Positions 17,119 to 28,398 of a stretch of DNA of 64,000 bases are shown piece after piece. Under the pieces are notes generated by a model, which did not search any database, was not told the origin of the DNA, and saw only the letters and a list, made by a program, of their open reading frames with translations. Source of the DNA: Rhodocyclaceae bacterium (lineage in GTDB: Bacteria > Pseudomonadota > Gammaproteobacteria > Burkholderiales > Rhodocyclaceae); assembly GCA_026417115.1 (NCBI GenBank), contig JAOADW010000012.1, positions 1 through 64,000 on the forward strand. Reading direction: 5' to 3'. Numbering within the stretch: position 1 is the first letter of the stretch; every line of letters begins with the position of its first letter. The position numbers were made by a program, and so were the translations under genes.

Positions 17119-17340
17119 TCAAATTCCCCAGAGTTTTTGGATGATGTTCTTGGCGACGAAGCCGAGCATGCCAAACGCAAGCACGAAAAACAGCGTGAAG
17201 GTTCCCAGTTTGCCGGCCTTCGAACGCCAAGCAAGCTCGCCGATGATGAACAGCATATAGAGCATGAAGGCGCCTAGCCCAAAGGTTACGCCGAATTCGG
17301 CGAGCTCGGCTTCCGTGAATCCGAAGAGAGTGCCCTCCAT
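17119..17340 (-). CDS. DUF2788 small membrane protein
   Basis: 73 aa from the ATG at 17340 (MEGTLFGFTEAELAEFG), which has a GGGG-type ribosome binding site; upstream in-frame starts are rejected. Two hydrophobic segments (FMLYMLFIIGEL and FTLFFVLAFGMLGFVAKNII) flank the charged loop AWRSKAGKLGT. The pattern matches DUF2788, a small inner-membrane family of betaproteobacteria and relatives with unknown role. It sits between argG and ppnP, with 56 bases to argG and 3 to ppnP. Confidence 0.85.
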   Translation of the reverse strand: MEGTLFGFTEAELAEFGVTFGLGAFMLYMLFIIGELAWRSKAGKLGTFTLFFVLAFGMLGFVAKNIIQKLWGI

Positions 17341-17396
17341 GCCTTTACCCCTGTCGTGCGTCCTAACAGCTATGCCCCCTGCCGACGCCCTGGCTG

Positions 17397-18656
17397 TCAT
17401 TTGCCGCCGCGGCGGCGACCCCGCTTCGCCTGCGCCAAGGCCGCAATCCGCATGCGCAGTGCATGCAATTTGATGAACCCTCCCGCATCTTTTTGATCGT
17501 AGGCGCCCGCGTCATCTTCAAAAGTCGCAATGGTCGGGTCGAACAGCGAATCGGTCTGCGAATCTCGCGCCACGACGGTCGCCGAGCCTTTGTAAAGCTT
17601 CATGCGCACCCAGCCATTGACACGCGCTTGCGTATGATCGATGAGCGCCTGTAACGCCTGCCGCTCTGGACTCCACCAATAACCGTTGTAGATCAGGCTC
17701 GCATAGCGAGGCATCAGCTCATCCTTCAGATGCGCGACCTCGCGATCGAGCGTGATCGATTCGACGGCGCGATGCGCGCGCAAAAGAATCGTGCCGCCTG
17801 GCGTTTCGTAGCAGCCGCGCGACTTCATGCCCACGTAGCGATTTTCGACGAGATCCAGACGGCCAATGCCATGCTTGCCGCCCATTTGGTTGAGGGTTGC
17901 GAGCAACTCATGAGGCTTCATCTTCTTGCCATTGATGGTGCAAAGATCCCCGCGCGCGAATTCTAGCTCGACGTATTCCGGCTTGTTCGGCGCTTTCTCA
18001 GGAGACACCGTCCAGCGCCACATCGATTCCTCCGCCTCCGCCGCCGGATCTTCGAGATGTCTGCCCTCATAGGAGATGTGCAGTAGATTGGCATCCATCG
18101 AATAAGGCGAGCCACCGCGCTTGTGCTTCATTTCGATAGGGATGCCATGGGCTTCGGCATAAGCCAGCAATTTTTCTCGCGAAGTCAAGTCCCATTCGCG
18201 CCAGGGCGCAATGATCTTGACGTTCGGCATCAGCGCATAGGCGCCGAGCTCGAAGCGCACCTGATCATTGCCCTTGCCGGTGGCGCCATGGGCGATCGCA
18301 TCGGCGCCCGTCATCTTGGCGATTTCCACGAGCCGCTTGGCGATCAGAGGGCGAGCGATCGAAGTTCCCAGCAAATATTCTCCCTCATAGACGGCGTTCG
18401 CCCGGAACATCGGAAACACGAAGTCGCGCACGAATTCTTCGCGCAAATCGTCGATGAAGATGTTCTCGGGCTTGATACCGAGCATCAGCGCTTTCTGTCG
18501 CGCGGGCTCCAGCTCCTCGCCTTGGCCGAGATCGGCGGTAAATGTCACGACCTCGCAGCCATAAGCCTCTTGCAGCCATTTCAAGATCACCGACGTATCG
18601 AGCCCGCCCGAATAAGCCAGCACGACCTTTCTGATGCGCGCCTTCTTGTGTGCCAT
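17397..18656 (-). CDS. argG: argininosuccinate synthase
   Basis: 419 aa, the usual length of the shorter (type 1) ArgG class. It joins citrulline and aspartate with ATP in arginine synthesis. The N-terminal P-loop-like [15 protein letters not shown] lies near residue 14, [16 protein letters not shown] near 118 and [17 protein letters not shown] near 180. It follows argF leftward after 4 bases, and argD precedes argF after 7 bases. The run argD-argF-argG is therefore an operon for the last steps from N-acetylglutamate semialdehyde to argininosuccinate, as in many betaproteobacteria. Confidence 0.97.
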   Translation of the reverse strand: MAHKKARIRKVVLAYSGGLDTSVILKWLQEAYGCEVVTFTADLGQGEELEPARQKALMLGIKPENIFIDDLREEFVRDFVFPMFRANAVYEGEYLLGTSIARPLIAKRLVEIAKMTGADAIAHGATGKGNDQVRFELGAYALMPNVKIIAPWREWDLTSREKLLAYAEAHGIPIEMKHKRGGSPYSMDANLLHISYEGRHLEDPAAEAEESMWRWTVSPEKAPNKPEYVELEFARGDLCTINGKKMKPHELLATLNQMGGKHGIGRLDLVENRYVGMKSRGCYETPGGTILLRAHRAVESITLDREVAHLKDELMPRYASLIYNGYWWSPERQALQALIDHTQARVNGWVRMKLYKGSATVVARDSQTDSLFDPTIATFEDDAGAYDQKDAGGFIKLHALRMRIAALAQAKRGRRRGGK

Positions 18657-18660
18657 GATT

Positions 18661-19584
18661 TCAGTCCTTCACCCGTCCCAAGACCAAATATTCCAACAAT
18701 GCTTTCTGCGTATGCAGACGATTTTCTGCTTCGTCCCACACGACGCTCTGCGGCCCATCGATGACTTCGGCCGTCACTTCTTCTCCCCGATGCGCCGGCA
18801 GGCAATGCATGAATAAGGCGTCTGGCTTGGCGACTCTCATCATCTCCTGATCGACTTGCCAGTCCTTGAAGGCCTGCAACCGCGCCTCGTTTTCCGCCTC
18901 GAAACCCATCGAAGTCCACACATCGGTGGTCACCAGATCTGCGCCGCGCGCCGCCTCCATCGGATCGGTAAACAATTCGAAATGGCCCGTGCCAGTGAGC
19001 CCCGCCTCACTGGCCGAGACTTCATAGCCAGGCGGAGAGGAAACGCGCACGCGGAAATCGAGCACCTCCGCTGCCTGTAGCCAGGTTTTGCACATGTTGT
19101 TGGAATCGCCGATCCAGGCCACGGTCTTGCCTTGGATCGGACCGCGATGCTCGATGAAAGTAAAGATGTCCGCCAGCACCTGACAAGGGTGGTATTCATT
19201 GGTCAGGCCATTGATCACGGGCACGCGCGAATGGGCCGCGAAGCGCTCGAGGATGGTTTGCTCATATGTGCGGATCATGACGATGTCACACATACGCGAG
19301 ATCACCTCGGCGGCGTCCTCGACCGGCTCGCCGCGCCCCAATTGCGAATCGCGCGTATTGAGGTAGATTGCGGCGCCGCCGAGCTGATGCATGCCAGCCT
19401 CGAAGCTCAGGCGCGTGCGCGTGCTCGCCTTCTCGAAAATCATCACGAGCGTGCGATCGACGAGCGGCCAATATTGGCGATAAGCCTTGAATTCCTTCTT
19501 GATCCAAGCGGCTCGCGCAAATAGATAGTCGAACTCCTCGCGGCTGAAATCTTTGAATTGGAGGAAGTGTTTGATTGCGCCCAT
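18661..19584 (-). CDS. argF: ornithine carbamoyltransferase
   Basis: 307 aa. It makes citrulline from ornithine and carbamoyl phosphate. The carbamoyl-phosphate site [17 protein letters not shown] is near residue 55, [12 protein letters not shown] near 132, and the ornithine-site Cys in [12 protein letters not shown] near 265. It starts [17 protein letters not shown]. It lies between argD and argG with gaps of only a few bases, indicating co-transcription. Confidence 0.97.
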   Translation of the reverse strand: MGAIKHFLQFKDFSREEFDYLFARAAWIKKEFKAYRQYWPLVDRTLVMIFEKASTRTRLSFEAGMHQLGGAAIYLNTRDSQLGRGEPVEDAAEVISRMCDIVMIRTYEQTILERFAAHSRVPVINGLTNEYHPCQVLADIFTFIEHRGPIQGKTVAWIGDSNNMCKTWLQAAEVLDFRVRVSSPPGYEVSASEAGLTGTGHFELFTDPMEAARGADLVTTDVWTSMGFEAENEARLQAFKDWQVDQEMMRVAKPDALFMHCLPAHRGEEVTAEVIDGPQSVVWDEAENRLHTQKALLEYLVLGRVKD

Positions 19585-19591
19585 CGCCGCG

Positions 19592-20764
19592 TCATCCTCT
19601 CAGGAAGCGGATGATGGTCGGAACCAGGCGCGCAACGAGCTCATCGCATTCCGCTTCTCCGATCACCAAAGGCGGCAAAAGACGAACGACCCGTTCCGCA
19701 GTGACGTTGATCAAGATGCCCGCTTCCAGCCCTTTGCCAACGAGCTCGGCGCAGGGGCGATCGAGCTCGATGCCGATCATCAGCCCCTGCCCTCTCACCT
19801 CGCGCACGCCCGCCACCCCCGAGAGTCCCTCTCGTAAGGCCATGCATAGGCGCTCTCCCATGCGTTCCGCATGCGCCAGCAAGCCTTCCTCTTCCAGGAC
19901 CGACAAGGTCGTCTCCGCAGCGACGCAGGCCAATGGGTTGCCGCCGAATGTAGAGCCATGGTTGCCGGGTTTGAACAATCCCGCGGCCGGTCCTGATGCG
20001 AGACAGGCGCCGATGGGAACACCGGAGCCGAGCCCCTTCGCCAACGCCATCACGTCCGGCTTGATGCCGGCGTGCTGATGAGCAAACCATCGGCCCGTGC
20101 GGCCGACGCCGCACTGCACTTCGTCGACCATCATCAGCCAGCCGCACCGGTCGCACAGCATGCGCACGCCTTGCATGAAGGCGGCGGAAGCGACGTGGAT
20201 GCCGCCTTCGCCCTGCACGGGTTCGAAGAGCACGGCGACGACGTTGCGATTGTGTTCGGCGACTTGCTCGATGGCTGCCAGATCTCCGAAGGGAACCCGC
20301 ACGAAACCTGCAACGAGCGGCTCAAAGCCCGCTTGCACCTTGCGATTGCCGGTCGCCGAGAGCGTGGCCAGGGTGCGGCCGTGAAAGGCCTGCTCCATGA
20401 CGACGATGGCCGGCTGGTCGATACCCTTTTGGTGGCCATAGAAACGCGCGAGCTTGATCGCCGCCTCCACGGCTTCGCAGCCAGAATTGCAGAAAAACAT
20501 CTCGTCCATGCCGCTCAGTCGAGCAAGTCGATCAGAAAGCCGCTCCTGTTCCAAAATGCGATAGACATTCGACACATGGATCAGGCGGGCAATCTGGGCA
20601 GACAGCGCCGCCACGAGACGGGGATGGTTATGGCCGAGGGTATTGACGGCGACACCCGCCAGCGCATCGAGATATCTTTTGCCCTCGGCATCAAAAAGCC
20701 AGCAGCCCTGGCCATGGGTAAAAGCCACGGGCTGCCGCGCATAGGTATTCATCAGGTGGGTCAT
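19592..20764 (-). CDS. argD: acetylornithine/succinyldiaminopimelate aminotransferase family protein
   Basis: 390 aa. A class III PLP aminotransferase; the PLP lysine is in MALAKGLGSGVPIGA near residue 240, after DEVQCGVGRTGRWF near 210, with the N-terminal NSGCEAVEAAIKLAR segment. Position at the head of argF-argG supports N-acetylornithine aminotransferase activity. The family often also serves lysine synthesis through succinyldiaminopimelate; that dual role is inference. The gene is divergent from the DUF3579 gene, with 176 bases between. Confidence 0.95.
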   Translation of the reverse strand: MTHLMNTYARQPVAFTHGQGCWLFDAEGKRYLDALAGVAVNTLGHNHPRLVAALSAQIARLIHVSNVYRILEQERLSDRLARLSGMDEMFFCNSGCEAVEAAIKLARFYGHQKGIDQPAIVVMEQAFHGRTLATLSATGNRKVQAGFEPLVAGFVRVPFGDLAAIEQVAEHNRNVVAVLFEPVQGEGGIHVASAAFMQGVRMLCDRCGWLMMVDEVQCGVGRTGRWFAHQHAGIKPDVMALAKGLGSGVPIGACLASGPAAGLFKPGNHGSTFGGNPLACVAAETTLSVLEEEGLLAHAERMGERLCMALREGLSGVAGVREVRGQGLMIGIELDRPCAELVGKGLEAGILINVTAERVVRLLPPLVIGEAECDELVARLVPTIIRFLRG

Positions 20765-20940
20765 GCTCGCCTCGACAAAACGATACGGCGGCCAATTCAG
20801 GCCGCCGCGGCGTAAAAGGAAATCATAGGGGAAAAACGCGTCGCTGTGTAGAGTGCCGCAGCAGGAAGACCGCCCAAAGCATAAGGCGATTATTTGCTAA
20901 AATTAGCAGCGCTAATCGGAATCCTACTCGCGCTGGTCAC

Positions 20941-21231
20941 ATGTCCTCCCCAACCCGCAGCATCGAAAGCTTCGTCATTATCGGCGTTACGCGGGAAGGG
21001 CGGAAGTTCCGGCCCAGCGACTGGGCGGAGCGGCTTTGTGGGATCATGTCTGCGTTCGGGGCCGAGCGCCGCATGGCCTATTCGCCCTATGTCCAACCTG
21101 GCCTCTACGAAGGGGAAAAATGCGTCTTCGTGGATCGCCGCATCTACGACATCGAGCCCCTCGCCTATACGTTCCTCGTGAATTTCGCCCGCGACAACGA
21201 GCTCCTCGTCAAACCCTGGACGGCAAAATGA
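20941..21231 (+). CDS. DUF3579 domain protein
   Basis: 96 aa, starting MSSPTRSIESFVIIGVTREG and including GRKFRPSDWAERLCGIMSAFG and FLVNFARDNELLVKPW, the conserved signature of DUF3579, a family largely limited to betaproteobacteria and commonly divergent from argD as here. No transmembrane segment, metal site or known catalytic motif is evident, and the function is unknown. A TAAAAT hexamer at 20898-20903 could be its -10 element. The gene ends just before the rpsT terminator. Confidence 0.88.
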   Translation: MSSPTRSIESFVIIGVTREGRKFRPSDWAERLCGIMSAFGAERRMAYSPYVQPGLYEGEKCVFVDRRIYDIEPLAYTFLVNFARDNELLVKPWTAK

Positions 21232-21255
21232 AAAAGCCGGCAACGCTGCCGGCTT
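21232..21255 (-). terminator. rho-independent terminator of rpsT
   Basis: A perfect 9-bp stem AAGCCGGCA/TGCCGGCTT with a 4-base loop, followed leftward by TTTTT. It lies about 20 bases beyond the rpsT stop and immediately after the DUF3579 stop on the other strand. Confidence 0.85.
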
Positions 21256-21274
21256 ACCCATTTTGGGGGAAAAC

Positions 21275-21541
21275 TTACGCGGAAAGCGCTTTGATCTGCG
21301 CCGACAAGCGCCGCTTGTAGCGCGCCGCCGTATTTTTGTGAATGATGTCTTTGTCGGCGATCGAGTCGATGACGCGCTGCGACTCCTGGAAAACAGCCTG
21401 CGCAGCCGCTTTGTCGCCTGCGGCGATGGCTTTGCGCACTTTTTTGATGGCAGTGCGCAGACGCGAACGCAGACTCATGTTGTGGGCACGGCGCTTGAGC
21501 GCCTGACGCGCACGCTTCCTGGCTTGGGCAGTGTTGGCCAT
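21275..21541 (-). CDS. rpsT: 30S ribosomal protein S20
   Basis: 88 aa from the ATG at 21541 ([20 protein letters not shown]), the canonical S20 N-terminus; an ATG 24 bases upstream is in frame but not conserved. The protein is highly basic, with [17 protein letters not shown] and the C-terminal [19 protein letters not shown]. It binds 16S rRNA in early assembly of the small subunit. It is divergent from murJ, the usual arrangement in proteobacteria, and ends in a strong terminator hairpin. Confidence 0.97.
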   Translation of the reverse strand: MANTAQARKRARQALKRRAHNMSLRSRLRTAIKKVRKAIAAGDKAAAQAVFQESQRVIDSIADKDIIHKNTAARYKRRLSAQIKALSA

Positions 21542-21650
21542 GATAGGACATCCAAGAAATTTCAAAGCAAAGCATTATAGAGAAGGGGAGCCGCCCTTGG
21601 CAAGACGCTTGTATGATAGCCATTGACGTCCGCACGACCGGCTTTCACAC

Positions 21651-23192
21651 ATGAATTTGCTTTCCACCTTCGCCACCGTCAGCGGCATGACCTTCCTTTC
21701 GCGCGTTTTGGGCTTCGTGCGCGATTTCGTCATCGCGCGCACGTTTGGCGCAGGCGTCTATACCGATGCGTTCTTCGTCGCTTTTCGCCTGCCTAACCTC
21801 CTTCGCCGATTGTTCGCCGAGGGCGCCTTCTCACAAGCTTTCGTGCCCATGCTTGCTGAGTATCGCAATCAGCATGGCGAGGCAGCCGCCAAGCAGCTCG
21901 CCGATCGCGTCGCTAGCCTGCTTTTCGTCATCGTCGCGCTCGTCGCGGCGCTTGGCGTGATCGGCGCACCGCTTTTGATCCTCATCTCTGCGCCCGGGTT
22001 CGGCGCGCATACGGAAAAATTCGAGCTCACCGTGACGCTCACGCGCATCACGTTTCCTTACATTTTGTTCATGGCCCTCGTCGCCTTGGCGGCAGGCATT
22101 CTGAATACGTGGAACCGCTTCGCCCTCCCCGCCGCCACGCCCGTTCTGCTCAACCTCTCCTTCATCGGCATGGCGCTCTTGGCCGCCCCTTATTTCGATC
22201 CTCCTGTGTTGGCGCTTGCCTGGGCGGTTTTCCTCGGCGGCCTCCTGCAATTGCTCGTGCAGCTGCCGGCCCTGAAAAAAATCGGCATGCTACCGCAATG
22301 GGATTGGGCGCCACGAGATCCGGGCGTGAGGCGCATCCTCACCCTCATGGCGCCCGCGGTCCTGGGCGTATCCGTTGCTCAGGTCTCGCTCTTGATCAAC
22401 ACCATCTTTGCCTCGTTTCTGCCCGCCGGCTCGGTTTCTTGGCTTTATTACGCCGACCGTCTGATGGAATTTCCTGCTGGGCTTCTAGGCGCAGCCCTGG
22501 GCACGATCCTGTTGCCAAGCCTGTCGAAAGCCCATGCCCAAGCCGATCCGGAGGAATTTTCCGCCTTGCTCGATTGGGGGCTCCGGCTTTCCCTTTTGCT
22601 TACGCTGCCTGCCGCCGCAGCCTTGGCCATCCTGGCTGTGCCGCTTTTATCGACGCTCTTCATGCACGGCGCTTTCGGCAGCGACGATGTACACGCGACG
22701 AGCGCGGCGCTGATCGCCTATAGCATCGGCCTCGTGGGCCTGATTCTCGTCAAAGTGCTGGCGCCCGCCTTTTATTCGCGCCAAAACATCAAAACACCCG
22801 TCAAGATTGCACTGCTCACGCTTGCCGCCACGCAAGCGATGAATCTCGCCTTCATCATTCCCTTCAAACACGCTGGCCTCGCGCTATCGATCGGCCTCGC
22901 TTCCTGTCTGAACGCCGCCCTGCTCTATCGAGGCTTACGACGAGGCGGCCACTATCGGCCTTCGCCAGGTTGGGGTCTTTTTCTCCTCAAGGTCTTTTGC
23001 GCTACCAGCATGCTCGCGCTGACCCTGGCCTTTGCCCAGGGTGCGCCCGACTTCTGGCTCGCCGCCCCCGCTCAGCAGCGCTTGCTGGCGCTCTTGGGCC
23101 TCGTCGTTGCGGGGGGAGGTGTCTATTTCGCTGCGCTGGCTCTGCTGGGATTCCGCCTGCGCGATTTTCGTCGGCGCGTGAGCACGCGTTGA
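21651..23192 (+). CDS. murJ: lipid II flippase MurJ
   Basis: 513 aa with about 14 hydrophobic segments. Signature motifs include FLSRVLGFVRDFVIARTFGAG near residue 17 (SRxxGFxRD), PNLLRRLFAEGAFSQAFVP near 45 and FYSRQNIKTPVKIAL near 350. It moves lipid II across the inner membrane for peptidoglycan synthesis. Genes rpsT and murJ are divergent here, an order common in proteobacteria. The hppA terminator lies between its stop and hppA. Confidence 0.96.
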   Translation: MNLLSTFATVSGMTFLSRVLGFVRDFVIARTFGAGVYTDAFFVAFRLPNLLRRLFAEGAFSQAFVPMLAEYRNQHGEAAAKQLADRVASLLFVIVALVAALGVIGAPLLILISAPGFGAHTEKFELTVTLTRITFPYILFMALVALAAGILNTWNRFALPAATPVLLNLSFIGMALLAAPYFDPPVLALAWAVFLGGLLQLLVQLPALKKIGMLPQWDWAPRDPGVRRILTLMAPAVLGVSVAQVSLLINTIFASFLPAGSVSWLYYADRLMEFPAGLLGAALGTILLPSLSKAHAQADPEEFSALLDWGLRLSLLLTLPAAAALAILAVPLLSTLFMHGAFGSDDVHATSAALIAYSIGLVGLILVKVLAPAFYSRQNIKTPVKIALLTLAATQAMNLAFIIPFKHAGLALSIGLASCLNAALLYRGLRRGGHYRPSPGWGLFLLKVFCATSMLALTLAFAQGAPDFWLAAPAQQRLLALLGLVVAGGGVYFAALALLGFRLRDFRRRVSTR

Positions 23193-23200
23193 TGCCCTGC

Positions 23201-23225
23201 AAAAAAACGGCCCCTTACGGGGCCG
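23201..23225 (-). terminator. rho-independent terminator of hppA
   Basis: Stem CGGCCCC/GGGGCCG with a 4-base loop, followed leftward by seven T residues. It lies 24 bases past the hppA stop and just after the convergent murJ stop. Confidence 0.85.
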
Positions 23226-23248
23226 CGCGTCGCAAGCAAATTACCCTG

Positions 23249-25336
23249 TCATACGATCAAAGGCACGATCAGCAGTGCGACGATGTTGATGATCTTGATC
23301 AAGGGGTTAACCGCCGGGCCGGCGGTGTCTTTGTAAGGATCGCCCACCGTATCGCCCGTGACGGCCGCCTTGTGAGCATCCGATCCCTTGCCGCCAAAAT
23401 TGCCTTCTTCGATGTATTTCTTGGCATTGTCCCAGGCGCCTCCGCCCGTGGTCATCGAGATCGCGACGAAGAGGCCGGTGACGATGGTGCCCATGAGCAC
23501 GCCGCCCAAAGCCCGCACGCCCGCCCCTGGCCCCATCAGGAAATTGAGAGCGATGGCGGTCACGATCGGGATGAGCACCGGCAACAGCGAGGGGATCATC
23601 ATTTCCTTGATCGCCGCGCGCGTGAGCATGTCTACACAAGTGCCATACTCGGGCTTCGCCGTGCCTTCCATGATGCCTTTGATTTCCCGGAACTGGCGAC
23701 GCACTTCGACGACGATGGCGCCGGCCGCCCGACCCACCGCTTCCATCGCCATGGCGCCGAAGAGATAAGGCACCATGCCGCCGACGAAGAGACCGATGAT
23801 CACGGCCGGATCGGAAAGATCGAACCTGAACACGGCCCCCGCCTTGGCCGCTTCCAAGCCATGCGTGTAGTCGGCGAAAAGCACGAGCGCCGCAAGGCCG
23901 GCAGAGCCGATCGCATACCCCTTGGTGACCGCTTTCGTGGTATTGCCGACGGCATCGAGCGGGTCAGTCACGTCACGCACTTCTTTGGGCAGCTCGGCCA
24001 TCTCCGCAATGCCACCGGCATTATCGGTGATGGGGCCATAGGCGTCCAGCGCGACGATGATGCCGGCCATCGAGAGCATCGCGGTCGCAGCGATGGCAAG
24101 GCCATAGAGCCCGCCGAGCGTATAGGCCGACCAAATCGAGGCGCAAACGGCGAGCACTGGCCAGGCCGTCGCCTTCATCGACACGCCCAGGCCAGCGATG
24201 ATGTTGGTGCCATGGCCGGTCGTCGATGCTTGCGCGATATGGCGTACCGGCGCGAATTGCGTGCCGGTGTAATACTCGGTGATATAGACCATCAGGCCGG
24301 TGAGGATCAGGCCGATCACCGCCGCGCCATACAATCGCATTTGCGAGCCGCCGGAAATACCGAGCGCGGCATCGAGGAGGTGATCATCGACGACCCACTT
24401 GGTCAACGGATAATAGAACACCAGCGCCAACAAACCGGAGACGATCAGCCCCTTGTAGAGAGCGCTCATGATCTTGCCGCCGGAATGTTTGACGAAGAAG
24501 GTGCCGATGATCGACGCGATGATCGAAAAGCCGCCCAAGGCCAGTGGATAGACCACGGCGGATTCGGCAGCAGCGCCACTGGCCTTGAACAGCAAGGCGC
24601 CAAGGAGCATCGTCGCCACCGTCGTGACCGCATAGGTTTCGAACAAGTCCGCGGCCATGCCGGCGCAGTCGCCGACATTGTCGCCGACGTTGTCGGCAAT
24701 CACCGCGGGGTTACGCGGGTCGTCCTCAGGAATCCCTGCTTCGACCTTGCCCACGAGGTCGGCGCCGACATCCGCCCCTTTCGTGAAGATGCCGCCCCCC
24801 AAACGCGCGAAGATCGAAATCAACGACGAACCAAAGCCCAAGCCCACGAGCGGATGGAGGATGTGATCGAGGCTTTTGTCCCCGGCCATCGCCTTGAGGA
24901 TGGCATAATAGCCAGCGACGCCGAGCAGTCCCAGCCCGACGACGAGCATGCCGGTGATCGCGCCGCCGCGGAAGGCCACGTTCAGGGCATGGTTGAGTCC
25001 CTGCCGCGCCGCCTCGGCAGTGCGCACATTGGCGCGCACCGAGACGTTCATGCCGATGAACCCTGCCGCGCCGGACAGCACGGCGCCGATGACGAAACCG
25101 ATCGCCGTCGATGCGCCCAGGAAGATGGCGATAATAATGGCAAGAACCCCCCCCACCATCGCGATCGTGGTGTATTGCCGTTTCAAATAGGCCTGGGCTC
25201 CCTCCTGGACAGCGGCCGAAATCGCACGCATCCGCTCGTTGCCCGTTGGTTGCGCCAGGACCCATTGAGCGGAAATCCAGCCATAAGCGATCGCACCGAT
25301 CGCACAAGCCAAAGCAAACATCAGCGCCGTAGTCAT
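23249..25336 (-). CDS. hppA: membrane-bound H+-translocating pyrophosphatase, apparently K+-independent
   Basis: 695 aa with about 16 hydrophobic helices. It couples hydrolysis of PPi to proton pumping across the inner membrane, or makes PPi in reverse. Substrate-site motifs are visible: [20 protein letters not shown], then [19 protein letters not shown], and near the C-terminus [15 protein letters not shown]. In the segment [18 protein letters not shown] the first variable position is Lys rather than Ala, the residue known to distinguish K+-independent from K+-dependent enzymes. It is 239 bases downstream of the phosphofructokinase gene in the same direction, a pairing that fits PPi recycling. 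A terminator follows. Confidence 0.96.
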   Translation of the reverse strand: MTTALMFALACAIGAIAYGWISAQWVLAQPTGNERMRAISAAVQEGAQAYLKRQYTTIAMVGGVLAIIIAIFLGASTAIGFVIGAVLSGAAGFIGMNVSVRANVRTAEAARQGLNHALNVAFRGGAITGMLVVGLGLLGVAGYYAILKAMAGDKSLDHILHPLVGLGFGSSLISIFARLGGGIFTKGADVGADLVGKVEAGIPEDDPRNPAVIADNVGDNVGDCAGMAADLFETYAVTTVATMLLGALLFKASGAAAESAVVYPLALGGFSIIASIIGTFFVKHSGGKIMSALYKGLIVSGLLALVFYYPLTKWVVDDHLLDAALGISGGSQMRLYGAAVIGLILTGLMVYITEYYTGTQFAPVRHIAQASTTGHGTNIIAGLGVSMKATAWPVLAVCASIWSAYTLGGLYGLAIAATAMLSMAGIIVALDAYGPITDNAGGIAEMAELPKEVRDVTDPLDAVGNTTKAVTKGYAIGSAGLAALVLFADYTHGLEAAKAGAVFRFDLSDPAVIIGLFVGGMVPYLFGAMAMEAVGRAAGAIVVEVRRQFREIKGIMEGTAKPEYGTCVDMLTRAAIKEMMIPSLLPVLIPIVTAIALNFLMGPGAGVRALGGVLMGTIVTGLFVAISMTTGGGAWDNAKKYIEEGNFGGKGSDAHKAAVTGDTVGDPYKDTAGPAVNPLIKIINIVALLIVPLIV

Positions 25337-25381
25337 AAAGCCCCCTTAGTAAAGGATCATAAAAGTTTATCCATTCTAGCG

Positions 25382-25401
25382 CTTCTGCAAGAAAGCAGAA
25401 G
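25382..25401 (-). other. stem-loop in the pfp-hppA intergenic region
   Basis: CTTCTGC pairs with GCAGAAG around a 6-base loop. No T-run follows on either strand, so it is unlikely to be a full terminator. It may shape the hppA leader. A TAGAAT hexamer lies just leftward of it, as a possible hppA -10 element. Confidence 0.35.
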
Positions 25402-25575
25402 ATTCTGTTGGGGATTTATGGAAATGCCGAGGAAATCGCTGCTGGCAAAGGGGAGGCCAGGCAGCCTGCGCGCAAGAGGCAAGGCCTTTGTCGATCGGCG
25501 CGCATTGCGTTGGGCGCCGCTGCCCTCCGGCCAGCAAGCGAACCGCATCAGCGTTCCCTTCTCCATTTCGCGCCT

Positions 25576-26844
25576 TTAGAGCTCGAAAGGCGGCAGCTTC
25601 TTGGGTACGGCGACGTTTTTCAACGTCACATACTTGGGCAAGCCATCGGGTCGATAGGGCGGATAATCCTCACCCTTCATCAACGGCCCGAGATATTCTC
25701 GACATTTGTCGGTAATGCCGAAGCCATCCTTGCTGATGAAATTGCGCGGCATCTTCTTTTCGACGTTGGCGACCTTCGCCAGCGGCGCCATCCCGACTTT
25801 CCAACGGTAGGGCTTACTCGAGATGCGCTCGATCGTCGGCATCACGGCGTTGTGGCCCTTGAGCGCGAATTCCACCGCCGCCTTGCCCATTGCATAGGCC
25901 TGCTCGACGTCTGCCTTGGAGGCGATGTGGCGTGCGGCGCGCTGCAGATAATCCGCCACACCCCAGTGGAATTTGTAGCCCAACCCCTCCTTGATCATGT
26001 TGGCGACCACGGGCGCCGCCCCGCCAAGCTGGGCATGGCCGAATGCATCGCGTGTGCCCTGCTCGGCAAGGAACTTGCCATCGGGCCAATGACAGCCTTC
26101 GGACACCACGACCGTGCAGTAGCCGAATTTTTTGACCATTTCGTCGACCTTGGCGAGGAATTTGTCTTTGTCGAACTCGATCTCTGGAAACAAGACGACG
26201 ATCGGCAACTCCTCTTCCGGCGTCGACGCCATGGCGCCGGCTGCAGCGATCCAACCCGCGTGCCGACCCATGACTTCGAGGACGAAAACCTTGGTCGAAG
26301 TCGCGCACATCGACCTCACGTCATAAGTCGCCTCGAGCGTCGAGACGGCGATGTATTTGGCCACCGATCCAAAGCCTGGACAGTTGTCGGTAATCGGAAG
26401 ATCGTTGTCTACGGTCTTGGGCACATGGATCGCTTTCACCGGATAGCCCATCTTCTCCGAGAGCTGCGAGACCTTATAGCAGGTATCGGCGGAATCGCCG
26501 CCGCCGTTGTAGAAGAAGTAGCCGATGTTGTGAGCCTGAAAGACCTCGATCAATCTTTCATATTCGCGCTTGTTCGCCTCCAGGCTCTTGAGCTTGTAGC
26601 GGCAGGAACCGAAAGCGCCGGCGGGCGTATGTTTGAGGGCCGCAATCGCCGCAGCCGACTCTTTACTGGTGTCGATGAGGTCTTCGGTGAGCGCGCCGAT
26701 GATGCCGTTGCGGCCCGCAAACACCTTGCCGATCTTGTCCTTGTGCTTTCTCGCGGTCTCGATGACGCCGCAGGCCGACGCATTGATGACGGCCGTCACG
26801 CCGCCCGACTGGGCATAAAACGCATTCATCTTCTTTTCAGCCAT
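25576..26844 (-). CDS. pfp: 6-phosphofructokinase, probably pyrophosphate-dependent
   Basis: 422 aa. The ATG at 26844 has the strong ribosome binding site AGGAGGAAAC and opens MAEKKMNAFYAQSGGVTAVI. The nucleotide/PPi site reads FYNGGGDSADTC and the substrate site PKTVDNDLPITDNCPGFGS; ATP-dependent enzymes have GGDGS at the first site, and PPi enzymes place an acidic or larger residue there. EVMGRHAGWIAAAGA is the usual fructose 6-phosphate region. The length and motif fit the long clade in which PPi is the phosphoryl donor. The neighbours adk and hppA support PPi metabolism. Donor specificity is inferred from motif and context. Confidence 0.87.
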   Translation of the reverse strand: MAEKKMNAFYAQSGGVTAVINASACGVIETARKHKDKIGKVFAGRNGIIGALTEDLIDTSKESAAAIAALKHTPAGAFGSCRYKLKSLEANKREYERLIEVFQAHNIGYFFYNGGGDSADTCYKVSQLSEKMGYPVKAIHVPKTVDNDLPITDNCPGFGSVAKYIAVSTLEATYDVRSMCATSTKVFVLEVMGRHAGWIAAAGAMASTPEEELPIVVLFPEIEFDKDKFLAKVDEMVKKFGYCTVVVSEGCHWPDGKFLAEQGTRDAFGHAQLGGAAPVVANMIKEGLGYKFHWGVADYLQRAARHIASKADVEQAYAMGKAAVEFALKGHNAVMPTIERISSKPYRWKVGMAPLAKVANVEKKMPRNFISKDGFGITDKCREYLGPLMKGEDYPPYRPDGLPKYVTLKNVAVPKKLPPFEL

Positions 26845-26864
26845 CGTGTTTCCTCCTGTTTGCC

Positions 26865-27590
<726 letters not shown>

Positions 27591-27624
27591 CTAGATTTTA
27601 TCTATCCCGCGATAGCCATCCTAT

Positions 27625-28398
27625 TTAGTGCAACGCAGCAAAATGCGCGCACAGGGTCTCGTAATCTTCCGGAGTATCCACCCCCGGCGCGCTCGGCTCG
27701 CTCCAAGCAACGACGCGGATGCGGAAGCCGTGCCAAAGCGCACGCAGCTGCTCGAGCGCTTCCCATTGCTCGATCGGCGCCTGCGCAAGGGTAGCGAAGC
27801 GTCGCAAAAAGCCCACGCGATAGGCATAAATGCCGATGTGGCGCAAAGGCGCGAAGCCTTCGGGCAGACTCCCGCCTTCTGGAAAGCCTGCGCGGGGCCA
27901 AGGAACCGGCGCACGGGAAAAATAGAGGGCGTACCCCTGGGCGTCGCAGACGACTTTCACGACTTGAGAAGCCAAGAACTCTTCCCGCGTTCCGATCGGC
28001 GACGCGGCGGTCGCGATCGCTGCGCCTTCATCATCGCGGAGCGCTTGCCCGACGGCATCGATCAATCTCGGCTCGATGAGCGGTTCATCGCCTTGCACAT
28101 TGACGACGATCTCGTCATCGGACCAACCCTTGATGACGGCGGCTTCGGCCAGGCGGTCGGTACCGGTCGCATGGTCGGCGCGCGTCATGATGCATTGATA
28201 GCCCTCCGCCGTCACTGCCGCCGCGATCCTTTCGTCATCGGTGGCGACGAGCGCCTCGCGCGCCTTGGACAGCGCAACACGCTCCATCACGCGCACCACC
28301 ATGGGCTTGCCCGCAAGTTCGAGCAAGGGTTTTCCCGGCAGACGGCTGGAAGCATAGCGCGCCGGCACGACGACGACGAAAGAGCGCTCAGAGCTCAT
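27625..28398 (-). CDS. kdsB: CMP-KDO synthetase (3-deoxy-manno-octulosonate cytidylyltransferase)
   Basis: 257 aa. It activates KDO for the inner core of lipopolysaccharide. N-terminal [20 protein letters not shown] is the CMP-sugar synthetase signature; [14 protein letters not shown] near residue 98 and [16 protein letters not shown] near 190 are typical. It overlaps the Trm112-like gene by 11 bases, and that gene overlaps lpxK, giving the compact lpxK-trm112-kdsB order common in proteobacteria. Confidence 0.96.
   Translation of the reverse strand: MSSERSFVVVVPARYASSRLPGKPLLELAGKPMVVRVMERVALSKAREALVATDDERIAAAVTAEGYQCIMTRADHATGTDRLAEAAVIKGWSDDEIVVNVQGDEPLIEPRLIDAVGQALRDDEGAAIATAASPIGTREEFLASQVVKVVCDAQGYALYFSRAPVPWPRAGFPEGGSLPEGFAPLRHIGIYAYRVGFLRRFATLAQAPIEQWEALEQLRALWHGFRIRVVAWSEPSAPGVDTPEDYETLCAHFAALH

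Noticed and set aside
22970-25579. Very long rightward open frame (869 codons) opposite hppA
   Set aside because: Antisense shadow of a well-supported membrane pyrophosphatase in GC-rich DNA. Its translation is Arg/His/Asp-rich with no domain, membrane pattern or start signal.
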